Below are positions 1 to 7,300 of a stretch of 11,388 nt of DNA, one piece after another. A program made the translations under genes and the position numbers. Within the stretch, counting starts at the first letter, position 1, and every line of letters begins with the position of its first letter. The notes beneath the pieces were generated by a model. The model was not told the DNA's origin. It made no database searches and was given only the letters and a program-made list of their open reading frames with translations. Location of the stretch: NCBI GenBank assembly GCA_900128395.1, contig LT649937.1:1-11388 (forward strand), in the 5' to 3' direction. Source of the DNA: Stramenopiles sp. TOSAG23-2 (Eukaryota > Sar).

Positions 1-301
1 AAATCAATTGTTTGGTTATCTGCATCTGTATTAGGGACGAACGCTTTCGTTTCTTTTTTTTCAACCGGCGTTGTTGAATTCAACACGATTTCTTTTGATG
101 GAAATTGTTTTTTAGGCGATGGTGACTTTGGTAATTTACCAATGCATAAATTTAAAAATGTAGCTATTTTTGAAGGTATTCGCCCTTGAAGCCACATCAA
201 GCAATTTTGAAAGGAAAATTCCATCCTCCACTTCGTAATACGATTATTAGTCGTATTATTAATATTGTTGTTGTTGTTGTTGTTGTTGTTGTTAATCCCA
301 T

Positions 302-333
<32 letters not shown>

Positions 334-878
334 TTAGTACTATCATTATTAATTTTGCCACTATCGAAGTTACTGTTTCGAGGAATGTATTCAACACTTA
401 CAAAACAAACAAAATTACCGTAGTCAAATTGAGAAACTCTTTCAATTTTTCCAAGATAGTCCATATTTTTTTTATCGCCTCGTTTCCTAATCATCCTTCC
501 TACCATCTCTTCATTGCAAAGAGACAAAAATTTATCCTCATTTTTATTTAGCCAAGAATCTTCATAAAGAATTTGAAATGGCAATTTCTCACCAACAATA
601 GCTTTAATTCCAGTTGGAACAGGCTCAACCAATGCCATTAATATTTTTCGAAATGGATTCCATTCTTCAGACCCATCTGTGTATACTACTCTACATTCAA
701 TACGTTTTAAAGGAATATATCTCGTTTCAAGTATTGTTCCTATCCATTGACCGAAACCCGGGAAATTTTTTTTTATGTGTAAATTTTGCAATGAACCTAT
801 TCCTTTGAGTTTTTCTATATACTCACCATTTGCAATTAAAAAGTATTCTTTATCGACAAAAGGGTATGCAATTGCCAT
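1..878 (-). CDS. Uncharacterised protein, 3' end cut off by window edge; possible Tudor/agenet-like segment
   Basis: The reading frame is open for 292 codons from the ATG at 878 to the left edge, so the C-terminus is missing. The start is well placed because an in-frame TAA (882-884) lies two codons upstream. I do not recognise the family. Residues about 42-80 contain an aromatic and beta-rich stretch ending in YTDGSEEW (66-73), which resembles the strand-turn-strand core of Tudor/agenet/chromo-barrel folds; this is only a weak pattern match. A second beta-like stretch follows at about 140-165. Residues 183-192 are ten serines and 196-205 ten asparagines, then a basic segment (KWRMEF) and a Lys/Pro/Ser-rich tail near residue 260. 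No signal peptide or membrane helix is evident. The coding frame continues cleanly through the repeats and no intron is needed. That it is a gene is fairly sure; the function is unknown. Confidence 0.75.
267..293 (-). repeat. In-frame trinucleotide repeat coding poly-Asn
   Basis: Nine perfect GTT units on the plus strand (AAC on the coding minus strand) encode Asn 196-204 of the left-edge gene; an adjoining AAT codon makes ten asparagines. It keeps the frame, as expected for a tolerated microsatellite in a flexible linker. Confidence 0.9.
303..332 (-). repeat. In-frame trinucleotide repeat coding poly-Ser
   Basis: Ten perfect ACT units on the plus strand (AGT on the coding strand) encode Ser 183-192 of the left-edge gene. 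It sits three residues before the poly-Asn tract, so the two together form one low-complexity linker. Confidence 0.9.
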
Positions 879-928
879 GATTTATTATCGGTTCCTCTCT
901 TTATCTCTCTGTGTCTGTCTGCCTTGTA

Positions 929-976
929 ATATCTGCTCAAAACTTTGTTATACATATCTGCTCACAACTTGTTATA
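929..976. repeat. Tandem duplication of about 25 bases
   Basis: ATATCTGCTCAAAACTTTG continuing to 952 is followed at 954-976 by ATATCTGCTCACAACTTG and the same GTTATA ending. The copies differ by one A/C substitution and one missing T. The repeat sits 50-100 bases upstream of the left-edge gene's start. Confidence 0.85.
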
Positions 977-988
977 TCTATTTATCCA

Positions 989-1066
989 GGGGGTAGGGGT
1001 ATCTTTATATATTCACATAAAATTATTGGTTGTGGTGTGTGGGGTGGTGATGGTGGATGGTGGTTT
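989..1066 (+). other. G-rich patch with quadruplex potential
   Basis: Two G-runs (GGGGG at 989-993, GGGG at 996-999) are followed at 1028-1066 by an almost pure G/T stretch containing about nine GG or longer runs. This strong strand asymmetry stands out in an AT-rich spacer. A two-tier G-quadruplex is possible; a simple degenerate GGT repeat is the alternative. Confidence 0.5.
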
Positions 1067-1586
1067 AAGTTAAAGTATACAGTAGGTATAGTATAGCTAG
1101 TTCAGATGATAGCTATAATTTTAGAATAATATGGAAATAGCATTAGCCCACAAAAAAAATATATGGTAAAATACGCCACATTAAACATTTTCCGAGAATA
1201 TGCCGTAAATGTGCAAATGTTACACAGCAAGTGTTATTCATCTTTTTTCCTGAAGATTGAATGCAACACCGTACCATCTAGATACAATGTGTATAAGGTT
1301 TATGGTAAACTTTCGTATTTATGGGTTTTCTGCTATAAGTGTGCGCCGCGAGAGCTCTTTTTCTATCAATTTTTTTTTTAATTTGCACATTTATTGAATT
1401 TATTTTTGTTGTTGTTATGAAAAATAAATAAAAATATCCGATAATAATATTTACATGTTGTGAAAAAAAAAATAATTGTAAAGAAGAGATGACACATCAT
1501 GATGTGGGATAAATACGAAAAGAAAGAACAAAGAATATGATTTCTCCTTTTATATTCTTTATTTATTAATTGCATAAAGTAAAAAA

Positions 1587-2196
1587 ATGAGCCGTCCATT
1601 AACTGCATTAGCTGCAATAACACGATTAAATATCATAGAGAGAAAAAAAAAAGAAGTGTTAAATAATAATGATGTAAAACAAAATATTCATATATGTATA
1701 CATTTATTAGGATGTGATGTAATAGGTGAAGGCACAACGCCAAAGGAAACATATTGCATTTTTCGTCCTTTGCTATCAGAACTTCATAAAATTTTTGAAA
1801 ACGAGATATTAAAAGTTACTTTATTATTAAATGGCGTTAACTTTAATATGGAAGAAAAATCTTTAAATATTACTATTGAAGATGTAGTAGAAGAAACGGA
1901 AAAGCACGAAGCAAAATTAGAATGTGAAACTTTAACACTTGTATATTGCCCTGGATTATATCACTTATCTGAATTAGCAAAATCATACCCGCCAGACCTA
2001 TTGTTAGCTTTTAATGCTGGTATATGGGGTTATGATGATTGGATACCAACATTGAAATATATTTTATTAGATCAATCATCTAAATTGAATAATGTACCAT
2101 TTGTAATTACTAGTTATAATAAATTAGAAGCGGAGGATGATGAAGATGTTTTGTTGAGATTATTAAAAATAGAAAATGATGAAGTATATGAAGGGG

Positions 2197-2227
<31 letters not shown>

Positions 2228-2390
2228 TATTGGTATAAATGTTGATGTGGATAAATATTGTATATGGTCTGTTGAAGAAAATGAACATGCTGATCAAAGT
2301 ACAAAACGACCTAGCACACACGAAGGAGAATTTTTGACTGATAATGCATATTGGATGTGTTTCATTGGATGTCGAGCAAGGAAGGATTAA
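1587..2390 (+). CDS. MSS51 C-terminal domain-like protein lacking a MYND finger
   Basis: This intronless 267-residue protein matches the conserved C-terminal domain of the MSS51 / zinc-finger MYND family. Yeast Mss51 is a mitochondrial translational activator for COX1; animal relatives are a mitochondrial MSS51 and ZMYND15. Visible family landmarks are HLLGCD (39-44), PPDLLLAFNAGIWGYDDW (135-152), PFVITSYNKLEAEDD (171-185) and DNAYWMCFIG (252-261). The start is secure because an in-frame TAA (1575-1577) lies just upstream, so the Cys/His-rich MYND finger usually found N-terminal is absent unless an unseen 5' exon exists. The first 17 residues lack acidic groups and carry Arg3 and Arg13, which could be a mitochondrial presequence or simply the family's own PLT-type segment before the domain. 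Nine asparagines (205-213) interrupt the domain at a likely loop. The domain call is strong; the MSS51 role itself is not demonstrated. Confidence 0.85.
2199..2225 (+). repeat. AAT trinucleotide repeat coding Asn9
   Basis: Nine AAT codons encode Asn 205-213 of the MSS51-like protein, inserted between the TSYN block and the last conserved strand. Confidence 0.9.
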
Positions 2391-2414
2391 AGAAAAAAAC
2401 TGTTGGTAAAAAAT

Positions 2415-2420
2415 AATAAA
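2415..2420 (+). promoter_or_regulatory. Candidate poly(A) signal of the MSS51-like gene
   Basis: A canonical AATAAA lies 25 bases after the TAA stop. In such AT-rich DNA the hexamer can occur by chance, so only its position supports it. Confidence 0.4.
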
Positions 2421-2458
2421 ACTATCATAGACGAAGTATGATATGATAAATACATTTT

Positions 2459-2471
2459 ACGAACCCGTCGT
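2459..2471. terminator. Small hairpin in convergent 3' spacer
   Basis: ACGA pairs with TCGT around the loop ACCCG. It lies between the 3' ends of the MSS51-like and esterase genes and is preceded by ACGAAG (2431-2436) and TATGATATGATA (2437-2448). A similar set of words occurs in the spacer after the giant coiled-coil gene. A role in 3'-end formation is inferred only. Confidence 0.3.
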
Positions 2472-2548
2472 ATATTGATTTTGATGTTTTTACGTAAATA
2501 TTCATACAGTGTCTCTATCAAAAATAGACTGCATATATAAAAAAATTA

Positions 2549-2554
2549 TTTATT
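2549..2554 (-). promoter_or_regulatory. Candidate poly(A) signal of the esterase gene
   Basis: TTTATT on the plus strand reads AATAAA on the minus strand, about 55 bases after the esterase stop codon and just beyond the GC-rich hairpin at 2576-2589. Confidence 0.4.
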
Positions 2555-2575
2555 TCTCTTTTCTTCCGTACGCAG

Positions 2576-2589
2576 CACGCAGCAGCGTG
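2576..2589. terminator. GC-rich hairpin just after the esterase stop
   Basis: CACGC and GCGTG form a perfect five-pair stem around the loop AGCA, 20 bases after the esterase stop. It stands out as a GC-rich island in AT-rich DNA and is embedded in imperfect CGCAGCA direct repeats (2571-2584), so slippage could equally explain it. Confidence 0.4.
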
Positions 2590-2609
2590 GAATTATCTCC
2601 CGCTCAAGA

Positions 2610-3473
2610 TCAAAGATCAGCTCTCTCCATAGTTTTTTGCCTTTTCAAATTTAAATATTCGAAACTATCATCCACAACTTTATCATGCCATGGCAATAAA
2701 TGTTTCATACCACTACAATTACTACCACTATTTGCAAATGATTTTGTAAAATTACATGGTTTCACAACTAACTCATGAAGGTGATTATCAATGCATTGTA
2801 ACAACTTTTTCCCAACAAATTCATTTCCTTCCGTACTAAAATGCAATCCATCATTAAAAAATGTTTTCCAATTTGGTTCATTTAAAAATAATTGAAATAG
2901 ATCAAGAACTGGAATTTTATATTTTTTTCCAATTGAAATTACTATATCACGATACAATTTTGTGACAGGATTTCTTCGTTGGGCAATACCTGTAGCACCT
3001 TCTTTACCATATCGTTCAATTTGAAACCTTAAACGTGCATCGACATCAATTGGCGGTGGTGCAATTAATATTATTTTTAATTCATCACCATACATATTGT
3101 TTAAAAAATTAATAATTGCTTCAATATTTTGACCATACAAATGCAAAGGAACGTGATGTCTTGGATTTAATTCTTTAATACAACTATCATTTGCACCGAA
3201 AAAAATGGTGACTAATTTAACACGATCACTTTTTACAAATACATGGGGTAATGCTGGTACAGCCCATCTGGTAGTATAGCCACTAAAACCACGATTTACT
3301 ACATCTGCTCTACGTGCAAATCGGTGGGTTACATAACATCCAAAGCCTTTTTTCTCCGGGTCAAAACTACCTTGTGTAATTGAATCACCAAATAATATAA
3401 TTTTTGGAATTTTCATTGAATATGTATATCCCCTATCATCATTGTTTGTGGTCGATATTATTGTTTTACTCAT
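2610..3473 (-). CDS. IAH1: GDSL/SGNH esterase, isoamyl acetate-hydrolysing esterase (IAH1) type
   Basis: This 287-residue protein is an SGNH hydrolase of the IAH1 branch, which cleaves acyl esters (yeast Iah1 hydrolyses isoamyl acetate). All four signature blocks are present: ILFGDSIT with the nucleophile Ser31, NRGFSGY with Gly62 for the oxyanion hole, FGANDS with Asn95, and NDGLHFS with Asp208 and His211 completing the triad. A Trp-containing LPWHD near the C-terminus (260-264) also suits IAH1 relatives. The length is slightly above yeast and human IAH1 because of a 20-24 residue Ser/Thr/Asn-rich N-terminal stretch and a charged C-terminal tail. The first ATG is at 3473; the open frame extends seven codons further only through a TTG, with a stop at 3498-3500. 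Met20, directly before the fold, is an alternative start. No signal peptide or membrane helix is seen, so it is probably soluble. It converges with the MSS51-like gene. Confidence 0.93.
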   Translation of the reverse strand: MSKTIISTTNNDDRGYTYSMKIPKIILFGDSITQGSFDPEKKGFGCYVTHRFARRADVVNRGFSGYTTRWAVPALPHVFVKSDRVKLVTIFFGANDSCIKELNPRHHVPLHLYGQNIEAIINFLNNMYGDELKIILIAPPPIDVDARLRFQIERYGKEGATGIAQRRNPVTKLYRDIVISIGKKYKIPVLDLFQLFLNEPNWKTFFNDGLHFSTEGNEFVGKKLLQCIDNHLHELVVKPCNFTKSFANSGSNCSGMKHLLPWHDKVVDDSFEYLNLKRQKTMERADL

Positions 3474-3490
3474 TTTATATATTTTTGCAT
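3470..3490 (-). promoter_or_regulatory. Six-codon upstream ORF overlapping the esterase start
   Basis: An ATG at 3490 opens a six-codon frame whose TGA overlaps the esterase ATG as ATGA. If the transcript begins upstream of 3490, initiation at the esterase would need leaky scanning or reinitiation. The transcription start is unknown. Confidence 0.3.
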
Positions 3491-3851
3491 CCAATAATTA
3501 TTGTTCATATGTACAATTGATTTTCATATCTTACTGAAAAGCATAATATGTGTAATAGACATCTGCAATATATAAATATAAAAACATTTTTTATTTTTTA
3601 GATCAATATAAATATACAGTAAATAAAATAATAAAAAATCATCATCAAAAAAAAAAAAAAAAAAGAAGATGAAAAAAACCAAAAAAAGTGCAAACCTAAA
3701 AATATTATTAAAAAAATAATTGTAAAATACCTTAACCTCTTGCAACATTTTGATAGGGGACATTTGCAAAATTAACATTCATAAAATACGCCCTACTACT
3801 ACGGTCCGATTACGCTAGACTATAAGTGCGTAGGGGTACAACGATACAACG
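3474..3851. other. Divergent intergenic region with an A18 run
   Basis: This 378-base spacer lies between the esterase start and the small membrane-protein ORF and should hold both promoters. It is very AT-rich with an 18-base A run (3647-3664). Its right end (3789-3851) is clearly richer in GC. There it carries TAAAATACGCC (3782-3792) and CTATAAGTGCG (3820-3830), both also present in the spacer at 879-1586, and a six-pair inverted repeat CCCTAC/GTAGGG spanning about 3791-3836. I saw no tRNA-like T-arm or other RNA gene. Confidence 0.45.
3647..3664 (+). repeat. Homopolymer A18
   Basis: Eighteen consecutive A residues in the divergent spacer. It may be a nucleosome-depleting poly(dA:dT) tract; a chance microsatellite is as likely. 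Confidence 0.8.
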
Positions 3852-4028
3852 ATGGAACAATTTCTTAATGTCAAATTACCATATACTAAGAAGTATAAAC
3901 ATCTTGAATTGAGAATTCTCACATCATCAATTTGGGCATTTGGTTCTTCTACTAGTGCACTACCTATTTTTACAGTTATAATATATCTATCCGGATTATT
4001 GATGAAAGGTATAAATATACAAGAATAA
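3852..4028 (+). CDS. Small single-span membrane protein, possibly COX7C/Cox8-like cytochrome oxidase subunit
   Basis: This 58-codon ORF has an ATG with A at -3 and G at +4, an upstream in-frame TAG (3831-3833), and higher GC than the surrounding spacer. The protein has a polar, basic N-terminal third with LPYTKKYKH (9-17), then one hydrophobic helix of about 25 residues (27-50) and a short tail. The order LPY, basic stretch, AFGS (29-32), ALPIF (36-40), Val, Lys resembles mature COX7C (yeast Cox8), whose landmarks are an LPF, an FGSG at the helix start and an AAPFF inside it. The comparison was made by eye and needs a three-residue gap. A cleavable presequence, usual in that family, is not visible. 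It lies 177 bases upstream of the giant ORF on the same strand. Splicing from GT at 4009 to AG at 4114 would give a different C-terminus. The ORF looks real; the family is tentative. Confidence 0.5.
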   Translation: MEQFLNVKLPYTKKYKHLELRILTSSIWAFGSSTSALPIFTVIIYLSGLLMKGINIQE

Positions 4029-4067
4029 AACAATTTGTCTAAGGATATACCAAGAGCAACAAATTCG

Positions 4068-4085
4068 TATATATATATATATATA
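4068..4085. repeat. (TA)9 microsatellite
   Basis: Nine TA units between the small ORF and the giant coiled-coil gene. The spacer 4029-4205 is otherwise AT-rich leader sequence without a clear motif. Confidence 0.8.
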
Positions 4086-4205
4086 CATACATATAGTTTC
4101 TTATATTCAAATAGAGAACATTGAAGACCAGGAATATATACGCACATACAAAATATATATAGCTTGATATATAGATAGATAGATATATATTGTATATATA
4201 CCAAA

Positions 4206-4265
4206 ATGGATGATGCAGATGCAGCATATGAGTCCTTGAAATGGGCGAAAGAAATGTATCATAAA

Positions 4266-4306
<41 letters not shown>

Positions 4307-7300
4307 TAATAATAACGATAGCGATATAAGTGACTATGGGGAAGATGTTGATAATGTCGATATAATGAATGATGTTACTATAGATTTTAACAATAATGAA
4401 GATATGAATAGTGTTGATAATGGAACCATTGGTATGAATGATTTAGATAATTTAGTATCTCCCAACTCTATGGTTGCTTCTGGTGGATTTAGAGGTGACC
4501 AAACCGTAAAACTTGCCGAGTTAGAACAGCGCTTAAAAATCGCAAACGAACGCGCAGAAAGATGGAGGCAACAAGCTGAAAAACTAGATTCAAGTGGCGT
4601 TTTAGATCCTATACGTCGCGCCTCTGACGTCGAGCGCTACCAAGCCCAAGTAAAAACATTGAGGAAGGAATTATGGGCGGCAAGGAAAGAAACGGAGGAT
4701 TGGAAATTAAAAGAAGCCTCTGGAAGAGCAGAAATTGTTGCCTTGCGCTCTGCAAATAGTCGTTTAAAATCGAGATTAAAAGAAGCAGAAAATTTACAAG
4801 ATATTGTATCTAAAAGCTCCGATAGTAGTAAAAATGAGAAAGTAGAAGAGTTGACAGTTGCATTGGAAATTGCAAAACGTGAATTGACACGAGCTGACGA
4901 TGAAATTGCGGACTTACGCATGGTATCCATTAAAGGTGATTCAGAAACAACAAGTTTAAAAGAAAAAATCAAAGCATTAGAAAATGAAAATATTAAATTA
5001 GAAAAACGGTTACAAGATGAATTAAATGATATTCGTCGTAATAATAACAATATAAACAATAGAAGAATGAGACACCAACCACAAAGTAATAATTATATCC
5101 CAGATTCAGATGATGATGATTTAGACTCGGATGAAGATAGAAGTGTTGGTGCAACTACATTTAGTCGACAAATGAATAATAATAACAATAATAACGGGAT
5201 GTATGGCAGTCCAATGTCAAATAATAGGAATAGAGCACAACCAACTTCCCCTGTCGATAATGTTATCAAATCAATTCCAGAGCAAGTTGCAATTCGATTG
5301 CGTCGAGCGGCACAATTGAATCAAGAATTGCAACAGCGTATGTTTGCAGCAGAGGAAGAAGTCGAACGTTTGAAACAATTAGAGGATGGTCGATTTGAAA
5401 ATTTAGAAGAAGAAAATAGATTGTTACAACGGAAAATCAATGATTTGAAAGAGGAAGTTGTTACACATCAAAATTCCTTGATTGCTGCTGATGCAGATTA
5501 TCAAGAATTAAAAGCTATGCATGCTACAGAAGTAGCAGAATTGAAAAAGGAGCACACGGCAGTAGCAACGACATTGGCAATATTATCAAAAGATACTAAA
5601 GAAGTAGAAAGGTTAAAGGCAAAAAAAGTAGCTGCTGAAAAGGCGGAGAAAGATGCAAAAGCAAAATTGGCAAGTGAGCGCAAACGGCAAGTGTCGGCAC
5701 AAGATGCATTTGAACAGGAACAAGCTGCGGAGACGAAAGTTAGGGAAGAAGCGGCTTTAGTGGAACAAGCTAAACGGATACAAGACCAACACAGAAAACA
5801 AATGGAAGAAGCGTTGAAAAAAAAAGAGGAAGAATTAAAGAAATTTTTGGAATTAGAAATGGCAGAGTTAAATAAAGAACGTGCTGCGCAGCAAAAAGCA
5901 AAGGAAGAAGCAGAACGATTACTGATGGAATCGCAAAAAGAATTAAGAAATATGGAAGGGGATGCTGAAAAAATGAAACGGGAGCATGATGAAGCTATGG
6001 AAGAACGATTAGCAGAAGAGCAACGCATGGCCGAAGCAATAGTAGAACAAGAACGTGCGAAAGCGGAGGAAGCAGCAAAAGTACATATTGAAGAACAAAA
6101 ATTATTGTGGGAGGAAAAATTGAAACTAACTGAAGATCGTTTAGCTAGGCAACATGAAATGGAGGTAAATACAATTAATAGCTTAGCAAATGAAAATGAA
6201 GAACAAGTCAAAGCGATGAAATTAGAAATGGAAAGAATGCAAGTTGAACATAAAGAAAAAACAATAGCAGAAGAGCGAGAACGAGAGAGAAAACAAAGGG
6301 AATGGGAGGAAATGGAATTTAAAAAGAAACGTGAACAAGAAAATGAATTATTCGAAATGGAAAAAGCAATGCGTAAAGCTAAGTTAGAACATGATGAAAT
6401 GCTAGAAAAGGCTAAAAAAAAGAGCAGCAAAAAGGTAAAGGAAGCATTGAAAAAACAAGAGGCAGAAATGAAACGGCAAAAACAATTGCACGATGAAAAA
6501 CAACGTAAATTACAATTAGATTTGGAAGGGGATAAGAAAAAGCACGAGGCGGAATTGAAAAAACACGCCGAGGATGTAAAACGAAAGGAAGAATCATATC
6601 AAAGAGAATTAGAACAGCAAAAGAAACGTACGGAACAAATAAAACGAGAAAATGAATTAAAATTGCAAAAAGAGAAAGAATTAGCAGAAAAGCATGCTAG
6701 GCAACAAAAGGAGGAAATAGCCAAAGCAAAAAAACTCCATGATGATAAATTAAAAGAAGCTAAATCGACATATGAAAATGAAATGAAAGATGCGAAGAAA
6801 ATGCATGATCAGCACATGGAAAATACGCACAAACAGCTTGCGGCATCTTCTAGTGTTATTCATATATTAAACAAACGACAAGAAAAGAAAAAACGCAATG
6901 TTTTAAAATTTGCACATTCATGGAAAGGTAAGGCAGGGAAAAAAGGTGCGGAAAGAAAGGCAGAAGATGACATCCAAGAACGTGCTCGACAACATAGGGA
7001 AGAATTGAAAAAAATGGGGCAAGATTTAGAGAAAAAAGTTGCAATGCAAAAAAAAAGTATAGAAGAGTTTGAAAAAAGAAGTGAAGAGGAATTTAAACGT
7101 AAATTGCGTCAGCATGAAGAGGAATTAAAACGCAAGGAAGAGTTTCAAGAGCGTGAATTGAAAAAACGACAAAAAGAACACGAGGAACTAATGCGAGAAG
7201 CAAAATCACAACATAGCAAAGAGCTAGAACGACAATTACAAGACAATGAAAGGAAGGTCAAACAGGCGCAACGATTACTAGACGAGAAACACAAGGCACA

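Larger units (their letters stand above)
879..1586. other. Divergent intergenic region, likely two promoters
   Basis: This 708-base spacer separates the start of the left-edge minus gene from the MSS51-like plus gene, so it should hold both promoters. Just upstream of the minus gene (889-923) its transcript strand is purine-rich. Further in are a 25-base tandem duplication (929-976), a G-rich patch (989-1066), the 11-mer TAAAATACGCC (1167-1177), CTATAAGTG (1333-1341) with a short GC-rich island after it (1342-1357), and a ten-T run (1371-1380). A 72-codon ORF at 1163-1381 shows no recognisable features and I do not call it a gene. I found no tRNA or spliceosomal RNA signature. A Pol III transcript ending at the T run is possible but unsupported. 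Confidence 0.5.

Noticed and set aside
197-397. Minus-strand 66-codon ORF with poly-Val/poly-Thr
   Set aside because: It is a frame-shifted reading inside the left-edge gene, open only because of the repeats.
186-551. Plus-strand ORF with poly-Val and poly-Thr
   Set aside because: It is the reverse reading of the trinucleotide repeats in the left-edge minus gene, whose frame is longer and has a secure start.
1333-1380. Possible Pol III RNA ending at the T10 run
   Set aside because: No A/B box, tRNA arm, U6-type ACAGAGA or other known RNA signature was found upstream. The T run alone is weak evidence in AT-rich DNA.
1163-1381. 72-codon plus-strand ORF in the divergent spacer
   Set aside because: Composition is not protein-like, no family is recognisable, it ends in a T-run, and no supporting context exists.
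2509-2778. Plus-strand 89-codon ORF
   Set aside because: It runs mostly antisense to the C-terminal coding part of the esterase, which is unmistakable by its GDSL blocks.
3474-3494. Esterase start at 3494 (seven codons longer)
   Set aside because: That codon is TTG on the minus strand, not ATG. The first ATG is at 3473.
3789-3836. tRNA-like GC-rich patch with CCCTAC/GTAGGG arms
   Set aside because: It has no T-arm consensus, no anticodon stem, and only a six-pair stem with a 34-base loop.
3815-4204. Minus-strand 129-codon ORF across 3815-4204
   Set aside because: Half of it is Tyr/Ile from TA repeats and the rest is antisense to the small membrane-protein ORF, which has the better start and protein features.
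5501-6430. Long antisense ORF (309 codons), and others antisense to the giant gene at 4637-5059, 7145-7753, 8144-8500, 8654-9112 and 9137-9490
   Set aside because: They are Ser/Phe/Cys-rich mirror images of Lys/Glu-rich coding DNA (AAA and GAA read as TTT and TTC, so stops are rare). The sense strand has one unbroken 2188-codon frame with heptads.
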